Of a stretch of DNA of 64,000 bases, positions 24,184 to 33,431 are shown one piece after another. The stretch's first letter is position 1. The number at the start of each line of letters is the position of its first letter. The notes under the pieces were generated by a model, which was given only the letters and a program-made list of their open reading frames with translations, had not been told where the DNA came from and did no database searches. The position numbers and the translations under genes were made by a program. The stretch comes from CAXRDE01 sp964229355 (lineage in GTDB: Bacteria > Cyanobacteriota > Sericytochromatia > UBA7694): NCBI GenBank assembly GCA_964229355.1, contig CAXRDE010000014.1, positions 124,001 to 188,000 on the forward strand, read 5' to 3'.

Positions 24184-26868
24184 ATGACACACAACGCGCA
24201 AGACATCGAACAACAGGCCGAACACATTGAAGATCAGGAGTGGTTAGACTCCTTAGACTACGTCATCAAAAACAACTCAGCCGAACGGGTCGCCCGTTTA
24301 TTTCAACGCTTGCAGAACCGTGCCGCCAAGTTTGGCGTCGGATTGCCTTTTTCGGCCAACACCCCTTACATCAACACCATTCCGCGCCATCAGCAACAGC
24401 CTTACCCCGGAAGTTACGAGTTAGAGCGTCGCGTCAAAAGCATTATTCGCTGGAACGCCATGGCCATGGTGGTACGGGCCAACCGTAACGAAGACGGCAT
24501 TGGCGGCCATATTTCTACCTTTGCTTCTTCGGCCACCTTATATGAAGTGGGCTTTAACCACTTCTTCAGAGGCAAGCAGGGCGACCAAAGTGGTGATCAA
24601 ATTTACTTTCAGGGCCATGCCTCACCCGGCATTTACGCCCGCGCTTTTTTAGAAGGCCGCCTCACCGAACAGCACCTTGAAAACTTCCGCCGGGAACTGG
24701 CAGAGGGCGGCGGTCTGTCGTCGTATCCCCACCCCTGGCTCATGCCTGACTTTTGGGAATTCCCCACGGTTTCCATGGGTCTGGGACCGCTCATGGCCAT
24801 TTACCAGGCGCGCTTTAACCGCTATCTCGAAAACCGCGGCCTTAAAAAAGACACCGGGCGGGTCTGGGCCTTTTTGGGCGACGGCGAAATGGACGAGCCG
24901 GAGTCTTTGGGGGCCATTACCCTGGCCAGCCGGGAAAAACTCAACAATCTCACCTTTGTGATCAATTGTAACTTGCAGCGCTTAGACGGCCCCGTACGCG
25001 GCAACCAAAAAGTCATTCAAGAGCTTGAGGCCATCTTCCGCGGGGGCGGCTGGAATGTGGTGAAGGTGATTTGGGGGTCTGACTGGGATCCGCTACTGGA
25101 AAAAGATGAATCCGGTCGTCTGGTACAAATCATGAATGAAACCATTGATGGGGAGTATCAAAAGTACAAGGGCATGGGCTCAGAGTCAGGTAAATATGTA
25201 CGCGAGCATTTCTTTGGAAAGAGTCCTGAAACCCTCAAGCTGGTAGAGCACCTGAGCGATGAACAAATTGCTCAATTGCACCGGGGCGGCCACGACTCCC
25301 TTAAGGTCTTTAACGCCTACCAGGCAGCAGTGCAAAACACCGATGCCCCTACCGTTATTTTGGTCAAGACCGTCAAAGGCTATGGCCTCGGCGAAAGCGG
25401 TGAAGGCAAAAACATTACCCACTCTCAGAAAAAACTCAATGAAGAAGAGCTCAAGGCTTTCCGCTCTCGTTTTAACATTCCCATTTCTGACGCCCAATTG
25501 GCCGGTAACGCTCCCTTTTATAAACCCGCTGAAGACTCCGAAGAGATGCAGTACATGCGGGCCCGACGGGAAGCGCTCGGTGGCTCTGTGCCCACCCGAC
25601 GCAGCGATCTGGCACCCATGGAGACCTTCCCTGAGAATCTCTTTCAAGAGTTTAAAGCAGGTTCCAAAGGCCGTGAAGTGTCGACGACAATGGCCTACGT
25701 ACGCCTGCTGGCAGGCCTCATGAAAGACAAAAACCAGGGCCATCTGATTGTGCCAATTATTCCCGATGAAGCCCGCACCTTTGGTATGGAGTCCCTGTTT
25801 AACAAACACGGCATCTATGCCCACCAGGGTCAAAAATATGAACCCGTGGATTCAGACTCTCTGATGCGCTACCGCGAAGCCCGCGATGGGCAAATTCTCG
25901 AAGAGGGCATTACCGAAGCCGGTTCCATGTCCTCCTTTGTGGCGGCAGGTACTGCTTATGCCACCCACGGCGTTAACACCCTGCCCTTCTTTACCTTCTA
26001 CTCGATGTTTGGTTTTCAGCGTATTGGCGACCTGGTATGGGCCGCTGGCGACATGCGCTGCAAAGGCTTTTTGGTGGGCGCCACCGCAGGCCGCACCACC
26101 CTCGCGGGTGAAGGACTGCAACACCAGGATGGACACTCACACCACCTGGCCCACCCGCACCCCAACTTGAAGTCTTATGACCCCGCCTTTGCCTATGAAA
26201 TTGGCGTGATCATTGAGGAAGGCATTCGCCGCATGTATGTCGAACAAAAAGACGAGTTCTACTACATTACCGTGGGCAATGAAGCCTATGAACAACCCCC
26301 CATGCCCGAAGGCTCTCGCGAGGGCATCTTAAAGGGCATGTACTTGTTCCAGCGCTCTGAGCTGGCAAAGGCCACCGCGCGGGTGCAATTGTGGGGTTCA
26401 GGCGCGATTTTACCCGAGGTCTTAAAAGCCGCAAAATGGCTTGAAGACTATGGGGTGGCCGCTGATGTATGGAGTGTTACTTCGTACAAAGCAGTCTATG
26501 AAGACGCCATGGACACTGACCGTTGGAATATTCTCAACCCCGACCAAACGCCACGGGTCTCTTACTTAGAAAACGTGATGGCCCAGACCGAAGGCCCCAT
26601 TATTGCGGTCTCTGATTATATTAAAATTCTGCCGCACTCCCTTGCCCGTTGGGTCAAACAGCCGCTGGTGGCTTTAGGCACCGACGGTTTTGGCCGCAGT
26701 GAAGGCCGCGAAGCCCTGCGTCGCCACTTTGAAGTGGATGCCGCCCATACCACCTGGGCCGCCCTGGGCCAACTGGTGCGTGACGGAAAGCTCAAAGCCG
26801 ATGTGCTCAAAACCGCTCAGGAAAAACTGGGCATTGATACCCAAAAACCCAATCCGGTGACACTGTAA
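24184..26868 (+). CDS. aceE: Pyruvate dehydrogenase E1, homodimeric type
   Basis: Thiamine-diphosphate enzyme that decarboxylates pyruvate and acetylates the E2 lipoyl group. The ATG at 24184 follows GAGGAG; the frame is open further upstream but without support. The 894 residues match E. coli AceE (887). The ThDP motif runs from GDGEMDEPESLGAITLASREKL (about 232) to INCNLQRLDGP. The N-terminus carries the E2-binding stretch. It is the single-chain type found in proteobacteria, not the alpha/beta type of Gram-positives. First gene of aceE-aceF-lpd. Confidence 0.97.
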   Translation: MTHNAQDIEQQAEHIEDQEWLDSLDYVIKNNSAERVARLFQRLQNRAAKFGVGLPFSANTPYINTIPRHQQQPYPGSYELERRVKSIIRWNAMAMVVRANRNEDGIGGHISTFASSATLYEVGFNHFFRGKQGDQSGDQIYFQGHASPGIYARAFLEGRLTEQHLENFRRELAEGGGLSSYPHPWLMPDFWEFPTVSMGLGPLMAIYQARFNRYLENRGLKKDTGRVWAFLGDGEMDEPESLGAITLASREKLNNLTFVINCNLQRLDGPVRGNQKVIQELEAIFRGGGWNVVKVIWGSDWDPLLEKDESGRLVQIMNETIDGEYQKYKGMGSESGKYVREHFFGKSPETLKLVEHLSDEQIAQLHRGGHDSLKVFNAYQAAVQNTDAPTVILVKTVKGYGLGESGEGKNITHSQKKLNEEELKAFRSRFNIPISDAQLAGNAPFYKPAEDSEEMQYMRARREALGGSVPTRRSDLAPMETFPENLFQEFKAGSKGREVSTTMAYVRLLAGLMKDKNQGHLIVPIIPDEARTFGMESLFNKHGIYAHQGQKYEPVDSDSLMRYREARDGQILEEGITEAGSMSSFVAAGTAYATHGVNTLPFFTFYSMFGFQRIGDLVWAAGDMRCKGFLVGATAGRTTLAGEGLQHQDGHSHHLAHPHPNLKSYDPAFAYEIGVIIEEGIRRMYVEQKDEFYYITVGNEAYEQPPMPEGSREGILKGMYLFQRSELAKATARVQLWGSGAILPEVLKAAKWLEDYGVAADVWSVTSYKAVYEDAMDTDRWNILNPDQTPRVSYLENVMAQTEGPIIAVSDYIKILPHSLARWVKQPLVALGTDGFGRSEGREALRRHFEVDAAHTTWAALGQLVRDGKLKADVLKTAQEKLGIDTQKPNPVTL

Positions 26869-26881
26869 TAAGGAGTTGTTC

Positions 26882-28561
26882 ATGACAGAAGTACACGTAC
26901 CCAAACTTGGTGATGGCGTTGACGGCGCCGAGATCCTCAGCATTCTGGTGCAGGTGGGAGACAGCATCTCTGAAGGGCAGTCTCTACTCGAACTGGAATC
27001 TGATAAAGCCACCGTCGAAGTGCCCTCCACCGCCAGCGGTGTCATTGAAAGCCTGGCCGTGGCCGAAGGCGACACGGTTTCTGAAGGGCAGCTGATTCTG
27101 ACCCTGAGCAGTGAAGGCACCGAAGCGAAAGCAAAGCCCCCTGCCGAGGAGCCCTCAGCGAAAGAGGAGCCCTCAGCGAAAGAAGAAACCCCGGCTGAAG
27201 CAAAAACCGAGGCGAGCAGCCAGAACCTGGTGGTCCCCAAACTGGGTGACGGCGTAGACAGTGCTGAAATTCTCAATATTTTGGTACAGGTGGGCGATAC
27301 TCTGAGCAAAGGCGATACCTTGCTCGAACTGGAGTCTGACAAAGCCACCGTTGAAATTCCTGCAGAGCTTTCCGGTACCTTGACCGAACTCACGGTATCA
27401 GTGGGCGACAGCGTTTCACCTGGACAGGTGATAGGTCAGGTAAGCAGCACGGAGACCGCCGCCAAACCAGCCCCCGCCAAAACAGAAGCCAAAGCCCCTG
27501 AAGCCAAAGCCCCTGAAGCCAAAGCCGAAAGCAAACCCACCGCTCCTGCAGCCCCCACCCCACAAGGTGTCACCGAGCCCCAGGAGAGCCAGCCCTTGCC
27601 CACCGGCAAAGCTGAGGCCCCTTCACTGGGCAACCCCGTACCTGCAGCCCCCTCTGTGCGGCGTTTTGCCCGTGAACTGGGCGTAAATATCCAGGAGGTC
27701 AGCGGCAGCGGTCCCCGGGGCCGCATTTCAGAAGCCGATGTAAAGGCCCATGTTAAAGCACGGATGCAAGGAGGTAGCTCCTCAGCACCTGCCGCAAGTG
27801 GTGGCCCTGCACCGAGCACCTTACCTCCGCTCCCTGACTTTTCCAGGTTTGGAGACATTGAAGTGGAAAAAATGAACGCCGTCCGTCGGGCCACCGTTCA
27901 GCAAATGTCCATTTCATGGCAAAACATTCCCCATGTAACCCAGTTTGACCAGGCTGATATTACGGAGCTCGAAGCCTTCCGTAAAGGCCAGAGCAAGGTG
28001 ATGGACAAAGCCGGAGCAAAACTGACGGTGACCGCCATACTGGTGAAAATTTGTGCCCTGGCGCTGAAAAAGTTCCCCCAATTTAACGCCAGCATTGATG
28101 CGCAAAAACAAGAGATCATCTACAAGAAATACTATAATATCGGCGTTGCGGTAGACACCCCTCGGGGCCTGCTGGTGCCCGTATTGCCCGATGTCTCACG
28201 CAAGGGCTTTATCGAACTGTCGGTGGAATTGAATGAATTGGCAAAAAAGGCCCGCGACCGTAAAATCTCCGCAGAAGATTTGCAGGGCGGTACCTTTACC
28301 ATTTCAAATCTTGGGGGTTTAGGCACCACCTATTTTACCCCCATTGTGAACTGGCCGCAGGTGGCCATTTTGGGCGTGGGACGCGCCTCACAGCAGCCCG
28401 TCTGGCAAGACGGTGCCTTTGTGCCCCGCATGATCATGCCTCTGGCCATTTCTTACGATCACCGTCTGATTGACGGTGCCGACGCAGCTCGCTTTTTGCG
28501 CTGGATTGCTCAGGCCCTTGAAAGCCCCTTAACAATGATGATGGAAAGTGAAAACCCATGA
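26882..28561 (+). CDS. aceF: Dihydrolipoamide acetyltransferase (E2)
   Basis: Core of the pyruvate dehydrogenase complex, 559 residues from the ATG at 26882 (AGGAG 6 nt upstream). Two lipoyl domains (about 2-78 and 117-190) each carry the lipoylation motif ESDKATVE. Ala/Pro/Lys linkers contain short tandem repeats. The E1/E3-binding domain is about 255-295 (PSVRRFARELGVNIQEVSGSGPRGRISEADVKAH). The catalytic domain ends with YDHRLIDGADAARFLRWI, containing HxxxDG. It overlaps lpd by 4 nt. Confidence 0.97.
   Translation: MTEVHVPKLGDGVDGAEILSILVQVGDSISEGQSLLELESDKATVEVPSTASGVIESLAVAEGDTVSEGQLILTLSSEGTEAKAKPPAEEPSAKEEPSAKEETPAEAKTEASSQNLVVPKLGDGVDSAEILNILVQVGDTLSKGDTLLELESDKATVEIPAELSGTLTELTVSVGDSVSPGQVIGQVSSTETAAKPAPAKTEAKAPEAKAPEAKAESKPTAPAAPTPQGVTEPQESQPLPTGKAEAPSLGNPVPAAPSVRRFARELGVNIQEVSGSGPRGRISEADVKAHVKARMQGGSSSAPAASGGPAPSTLPPLPDFSRFGDIEVEKMNAVRRATVQQMSISWQNIPHVTQFDQADITELEAFRKGQSKVMDKAGAKLTVTAILVKICALALKKFPQFNASIDAQKQEIIYKKYYNIGVAVDTPRGLLVPVLPDVSRKGFIELSVELNELAKKARDRKISAEDLQGGTFTISNLGGLGTTYFTPIVNWPQVAILGVGRASQQPVWQDGAFVPRMIMPLAISYDHRLIDGADAARFLRWIAQALESPLTMMMESENP
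27146..27181 (+). repeat. 18-bp tandem duplication in the first E2 linker
   Basis: GAGGAGCCCTCAGCGAAA occurs twice in tandem (27146-27163, 27164-27181), encoding EEPSAK twice in the flexible linker after lipoyl domain 1. Confidence 0.9.
27485..27526 (+). repeat. 15-bp tandem repeat in the second E2 linker
   Basis: GAAGCCAAAGCCCCT is repeated 2.8 times and encodes EAKAP units, the usual Ala-Pro swinging-arm linker. Linker length may vary between strains. Confidence 0.9.
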
Positions 28562-29985
28562 CAAACACAGAAAAAACCCAGGTAATTGTACTGGGCGGTG
28601 GCCCCGGTGGCTACGCCGCCGCCTTTTTGGCCGCTGACCTTGGCCTCGACGTAACTCTCGTTGAAAAACGCGAAAACCCCGGCGGCGTCTGTCTATACGA
28701 AGGTTGTATTCCTTCAAAAGCCCTCTTACACGCTGCCGAACTGATCCGCGAAAGCCAACATGCCGCCGAATGGGGGCTCAGCTTCGGTAAGCCCGAGATT
28801 GACCTCGATAAACTGCGCGCCTGGAAGGACCGCGTGGTGCAACAGCTCACGGGGGGCACCGGCCAACTGGCCAAAGCCCGCAAAGTGACCCATCTCAAAG
28901 GCACGGGTACCCTACAGGACAATACCCACCTGAAAGTAGATCTCAACGACGGCAGCCAAAAAGTGCTGGAATTTGAGCACATTATTCTGGCCACGGGCTC
29001 TCATCCCATTGTGCTGCCCTTTTTGCCCCAATCCGAACGGGTCATGGACTCCACTGCCGCCCTGGAACTGAAAGATATTCCCGAGACCCTGCTGGTACTT
29101 GGCGGTGGCTATATTGGCTTAGAAATGGCCACCTTTTACAGCGCCCTGGGCGCCAAAGTCACCGTGGTGGAAATGATGGATAGCCTGCTGGCAGGGGCCG
29201 ATGATGATCTGGTCAAACCCCTACACAAACGGGTCAAAGGCTATTTTGAAGACATTTTATTGAGCACCAAAGTCACAGGAGCCAAAGAAGTGGACAACGG
29301 CCTGGAAGTGTCTTTTGAAGATGCTCAGGGCAAAGCCTTTACCCGCCACTTTGACAAAATGCTGGTGTCTGTGGGCCGTCGCCCCAATAGCCGGGGCATT
29401 GGTTTAGAAAACACCGACGTCAAGGTCAGTGAACAGGGCTTTGTGGAAGTCAATAAGCAATTGCAAACCAACGTGCCCTCGATTTATGCCATTGGCGATC
29501 TGGTAGGCCAACCCATGCTGGCCCATAAAGCTTCTCATGAAGGCCGTGTGGCCGCCGAGGTGATTGCCGGCCACAAAGCAGCTTTTGAACCTTACGCCAT
29601 TCCTGCAGTGGTCTTTACCGACCCTGAGGTGGCCTGGTGTGGACTCACCGAAAAAGAAGCCAAAGCCCAGGGCAAAACCGTGGAAGTGGCCAAGTTTCCA
29701 TGGGCAGCCTCAGGCCGGGCCCTGACGCTCGATCGCACCGAAGGCCTCACCAAGTTCATTATTGACCCCGAAACCGAACGGATTTTAGGGGTCGGCATTG
29801 TGGGCAAAGGTGCCGGTGAGCTGATCGCCGAAGGGACCCTGGCGGTGGAAATGGCTGCGGTAGCTTCCGATGTGAAGCTGACCATTCACGCCCACCCGAC
29901 GCTGTCTGAAACCGTCATGGAATCCGCTGAAGTGTATTTTGGGGAAAGCACCCATGTGTACCGCCCCAAACGCAAAAAGAAATAA
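28558..29985 (+). CDS. lpd: Dihydrolipoamide dehydrogenase (E3)
   Basis: FAD/NAD disulfide oxidoreductase that reoxidises the lipoyl arm, 475 residues. GGGPGGYAAA (13-22) binds FAD. The redox pair is C45 and C50 in GGVCLYEGCIPSK. GGGYIGLEMA is the NAD site, and TIHAHPTLSE near the C-terminus holds the catalytic His-Glu. Overlaps aceF by 4 nt. It may also serve other 2-oxoacid dehydrogenases. Confidence 0.97.
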   Translation: MTNTEKTQVIVLGGGPGGYAAAFLAADLGLDVTLVEKRENPGGVCLYEGCIPSKALLHAAELIRESQHAAEWGLSFGKPEIDLDKLRAWKDRVVQQLTGGTGQLAKARKVTHLKGTGTLQDNTHLKVDLNDGSQKVLEFEHIILATGSHPIVLPFLPQSERVMDSTAALELKDIPETLLVLGGGYIGLEMATFYSALGAKVTVVEMMDSLLAGADDDLVKPLHKRVKGYFEDILLSTKVTGAKEVDNGLEVSFEDAQGKAFTRHFDKMLVSVGRRPNSRGIGLENTDVKVSEQGFVEVNKQLQTNVPSIYAIGDLVGQPMLAHKASHEGRVAAEVIAGHKAAFEPYAIPAVVFTDPEVAWCGLTEKEAKAQGKTVEVAKFPWAASGRALTLDRTEGLTKFIIDPETERILGVGIVGKGAGELIAEGTLAVEMAAVASDVKLTIHAHPTLSETVMESAEVYFGESTHVYRPKRKKK

Positions 29986-29991
29986 ACGCTG

Positions 29992-30879
29992 ATGGCCAGT
30001 CCAAGCCCCTTGCCCGCTGTACTGCCCAGCCCTGACCTGTGGGAACCCGTTAAAAACCAGCTCAGCGCAAACTTCAACGTGGATCGCATCGAAAGCTGGT
30101 TTTTACAAAACTTTTCGGGCATGGTGGTGGCGCTGGTCTACCTGCTGTTTTTTAGCCTCTTGTGGATGGTGGTGTCGCGCTCATTACGTTTGATCTTTAA
30201 ACGGGTGAAGCTCGATGCCACCGCCGCCAGTTTTGTGCAGGAGGTGCTAAAATACGCCATTTTCTGCATCGGTCTGTTAGCCGCCCTGGGTGCCCTGGGC
30301 ATTAATACCACCTCTATTTTGGCCTCTCTTGGCGTCGCGGGTCTCACCTTAGGCTTTGCCGCCAAAGACACTCTCTCAAATATTATTGCGGGAATTTTCA
30401 TTTTCTGGGATCGCCCCTTTACCACGGGCGACCTTGTGGAAATCGATGGAATTTACGGACGGGTGGAAGAAATCACCTTACGCTCCACCCGCATTGTCAC
30501 CGTGGACGGTAAAATGGTGGCCATTCCCAATACCAATATTGTGAACGATAAAGTCGTGTCCTATACGAATTTTCCTCACCTGCGCTTAGATATTGACGTC
30601 ACCATTGGCGTGGAAGAAGATATTGAGGCGGTACGCCAACGCTTGCTCAAGGCCATGGCCAGCACACAAAAATACATGACAGATCCCGCTCCACAGGTGG
30701 TGCTGAGCGCTCTCAATGACTATAATCTGGCTTTACAGGTGAGCGCCTGGATCACTGAAGAACGGCAACACATTCAAGAGCGTTTTGCGCTGCGGGAATT
30801 GGTCTTTAACACCCTGCGCACAGCAGGTGTGGAGATGCCCTATGAAACCCTGGCTATTCTGCCTCAGAAGGCAGAATGA
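29992..30879 (+). CDS. Small-conductance mechanosensitive channel (MscS family)
   Basis: Inner-membrane osmotic safety valve, 295 residues with three predicted membrane helices. The pore helix and its junction read TSILASLGVAGLTLGFAAKDTLSNIIAGIFIFWDRPF, followed by the beta domain GDLVEIDGIYGRVEEITLRSTRI. It starts 6 nt after lpd and is probably read through from the PDH operon. Its last 26 nt overlap the convergent kinase gene. Confidence 0.93.
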   Translation: MASPSPLPAVLPSPDLWEPVKNQLSANFNVDRIESWFLQNFSGMVVALVYLLFFSLLWMVVSRSLRLIFKRVKLDATAASFVQEVLKYAIFCIGLLAALGALGINTTSILASLGVAGLTLGFAAKDTLSNIIAGIFIFWDRPFTTGDLVEIDGIYGRVEEITLRSTRIVTVDGKMVAIPNTNIVNDKVVSYTNFPHLRLDIDVTIGVEEDIEAVRQRLLKAMASTQKYMTDPAPQVVLSALNDYNLALQVSAWITEERQHIQERFALRELVFNTLRTAGVEMPYETLAILPQKAE

Positions 30880-32167
30880 AGTAAAAGGTTGAGCCCTTGC
30901 CCACTTCGCTCTGTAAACCAAACGTTCCGCCATTTTGGTGAATAAAGTCACGGCAAATAATCAAGCCGAGACCGGTGCCCTGCTCACCGTCGGTGCCCAG
31001 GGTCGAATCCATACCATATCCCGTTAACTTGGTCTGGCGCTCAGCATCAATGCCCACTCCATTGTCGATCACCCGCACTTCCGTATTGCCATCGGGTAGA
31101 GCACGGGCCTGAATTTGAATCAAGCCACCCTCGGGGGTAAATTTAATGGCGTTATTGAGTAAATTGCCCAGAACCAGTGCAATCATGTCCGCATCGGCAT
31201 AAAAATACAGATCTTTGGGAATGTCAGTACTCAGGGTGATGCGCTTGGGCATGGCGCTTAAGGTGTAGAGACGGTGCAGGTTTTCAACCCATGAAGCCAC
31301 AGGTACCCGCACGGGGGTTACCTTCGCCCCTTTGAGCTGGCTGTTGGCCCAGGTCAGCAATTTCTCAAGCATCTCCGTGGTTTGCCCCAGACGACTTTGA
31401 ATGTTTTTCAGCATCCGCTGAAAATCTTCAGGGGAAAGCAAATCCCGGTCAGAAATGGCCAGCAGCGATTGCAGCGTCCCCAGGGGTGAACGCATATCGT
31501 GGGCCAATACCGAAAACAACTTCGATTTGAGCTGGTTGAGTTGTTCCAGCTCGTGCTTTTGTTGCTCTAATAACTCATTTTGTGCGCGAATTTCAGCGGT
31601 ACGTTCTTCGACCTTGTGCTCTAAGTTTTGACGGTAGTTTTCGACCTTTAAAATGGCTTCGTAGGTACGAATGCTGGCCAGTAACACGGCACAGAGTTTA
31701 TCCTGGGTCAGCTCTGTTTTTAAACGGTAGTCGTCGATTTTAAAACGTTCTAACACTTCCATTTCAGGGGCCTGACCGGGTTGTCCCGTGCGCAGAATAA
31801 TGCGAATAAAATCATTGTGAAGTTTTTGACGAATATACTCCACCAAATCCAGGCCAGCGTGGTCACTTTCCATGACCACATCCACCAGCACCACGGCAAT
31901 ATCTGGATTTTCAGCAAGCACTTCACGGGCTTCTTCTGCGGTGTATGCATGAAAAAAAGTCAGGGGTTTAGATTCGACGGTAAAGTGACGCAAGGCGAGG
32001 CGGGTTACCGAATGAATACCCTCTTCATCGTCCACCACCAGCACCTTCCAGGAGGTTTGGCGATCAATGTCAAGCCAGGCCGGAGAGGGAGTTTCATGGG
32101 CTTCGTTATCATCCATAAACGTCATGGGCTCATGAGCGTAAAGATCGGGGTTTAAAGGTTCTGTCAC
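30854..32167 (-). CDS. Receiver-histidine kinase hybrid, soluble
   Basis: Two-component protein with an N-terminal receiver domain (DD at about 46-47, phosphoacceptor Asp96 in VLVDVVM), a coiled coil (about 170-215), and a kinase core (H223 in AHDMRSPLG; NNAIKF N box; DNGVGID; GTGLGLIICRDF). No membrane helix. I chose the GTG at 32167, 5 nt after the upstream stop, with GGAG 12 nt before it. A GTG at 32197 is in frame but lies inside the upstream gene. The receiver probably takes phosphate from a partner kinase, perhaps the upstream gene product. Confidence 0.88.
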   Translation of the reverse strand: MTEPLNPDLYAHEPMTFMDDNEAHETPSPAWLDIDRQTSWKVLVVDDEEGIHSVTRLALRHFTVESKPLTFFHAYTAEEAREVLAENPDIAVVLVDVVMESDHAGLDLVEYIRQKLHNDFIRIILRTGQPGQAPEMEVLERFKIDDYRLKTELTQDKLCAVLLASIRTYEAILKVENYRQNLEHKVEERTAEIRAQNELLEQQKHELEQLNQLKSKLFSVLAHDMRSPLGTLQSLLAISDRDLLSPEDFQRMLKNIQSRLGQTTEMLEKLLTWANSQLKGAKVTPVRVPVASWVENLHRLYTLSAMPKRITLSTDIPKDLYFYADADMIALVLGNLLNNAIKFTPEGGLIQIQARALPDGNTEVRVIDNGVGIDAERQTKLTGYGMDSTLGTDGEQGTGLGLIICRDFIHQNGGTFGLQSEVGKGSTFYFILPSEAE

Positions 32168-32172
32168 AAGGG

Positions 32173-33426
32173 CTACATCTCCGACTCTGATATACACAGG
32201 GGGAAGATAATTTCAAACCGCGCACCTGTTTCAGATGGCAGTAAATGAATTTCGCCCCCCAGTTTTTGATGCACTAAATTATACACCATGTAGAGTCCCA
32301 AACCCGAGAATAAACGCTGGGAGCGGGTACTAAAAGGCTCAAATAGCACCCCGTTGAGATGGGGTGCGATGCCCACCCCATTGTCCTGATACACAAAACG
32401 CCCTTGCTGAGCCTGAGGGATGTCTGTCAAAGACGCTCCCTGTCCTTCCTGGCCGGCCAGACGATGATCCATCAAATTTAACAAAGCCGATATCCCGCTG
32501 CGGGGAGCCGGTGAAAAAAGTGACAGCTGACAATGCACGCGAAAGTCTGTGGCTTCTGTTGCGACAAAACCATGCTGTTGTGTGTTTTTTAGCAACTCAT
32601 GCAAAATTTGGTCCCAAACTTTGGGGTAGGTGCGCACCTCAAAAGGCGCAGGAGCTTCCAGCGTAAAGGCAAAAGGCACATGACTTGCCTCCGTACGGTG
32701 CGCTGCCACCACCGCATGTATATGCGACCCCAGCTCTACAAGGTGTAAATGATCATGGACCTGACGGGGAGCAACCCGTTTAAACGCGTCAATTAAAACC
32801 ACCGCTTCCTGCAGATGGGTCTGTAAAAGCATCGCCGCATCATGCATATCCGTCAGGTTTTGATGCATGAGCTGTCGAGATAAGGTACCCTGCTCAAAAT
32901 GCTGTTGCATATGCTTCAAGCCTTCTTGCAGCGAGCTCAACGCCATGACGCCTATACCCAACGGTGTGTTGAGCTCATGGGCCATACCCGCCACCAGGGT
33001 TCCGAGAGCGCCCATTTTTTCGGCATCCACCAACTGGTTTTGGGTTTGCCGCAGGGTTTGCAAGGCATCATAGGCCTCTTGACCTTTTTGAAGAGCCACA
33101 ATTTCCATCTGTCGGTAACTGTGATCCAAACAAAGCACCGCCGCCACCAAAGCCGTCAGCAGGGCCAACGGTTCAGGTGCGGGTTCGGCAGCAAAAACAT
33201 AGTCAAACACAAAGTCACCCTGGGTTTGACGTACCTGAACCCCAGGGTGAGAGGCTTCTAAAACCAACACCAGGGTTTCATGCTGATGCACCGTAATACC
33301 CAGCAGCCCCTCAAAGCGGGGCAGAAATTGAGCCAGGGTGGGCAAGACCGCTTGCGGACGCTGCAAGACTGCCAACGCCTGCAACAGATGCTGAAAAAAA
33401 TCTGTAGAACGTTCTGCCACACCCAT
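32173..33426 (-). CDS. Histidine kinase, soluble sensor
   Basis: 417 residues without a membrane helix. The N-terminal 105 residues look like a divergent sensor domain. The kinase core has a coiled coil, H150 in GMAHELNTPLG, an N box LLKNTQQHG, a G1 box YQDNGVGIAP and FEPFSTRSQRLFSGLGLYMVYNLV. The LNTPLG variant is typical of non-membrane kinases of the HPK4 type. It begins 5 nt after the M16 peptidase stop codon with AGGA upstream, so peptidase-kinase-hybrid kinase form one operon. Confidence 0.9.
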   Translation of the reverse strand: MGVAERSTDFFQHLLQALAVLQRPQAVLPTLAQFLPRFEGLLGITVHQHETLVLVLEASHPGVQVRQTQGDFVFDYVFAAEPAPEPLALLTALVAAVLCLDHSYRQMEIVALQKGQEAYDALQTLRQTQNQLVDAEKMGALGTLVAGMAHELNTPLGIGVMALSSLQEGLKHMQQHFEQGTLSRQLMHQNLTDMHDAAMLLQTHLQEAVVLIDAFKRVAPRQVHDHLHLVELGSHIHAVVAAHRTEASHVPFAFTLEAPAPFEVRTYPKVWDQILHELLKNTQQHGFVATEATDFRVHCQLSLFSPAPRSGISALLNLMDHRLAGQEGQGASLTDIPQAQQGRFVYQDNGVGIAPHLNGVLFEPFSTRSQRLFSGLGLYMVYNLVHQKLGGEIHLLPSETGARFEIIFPLCISESEM

Positions 33427-33431
33427 AGTGA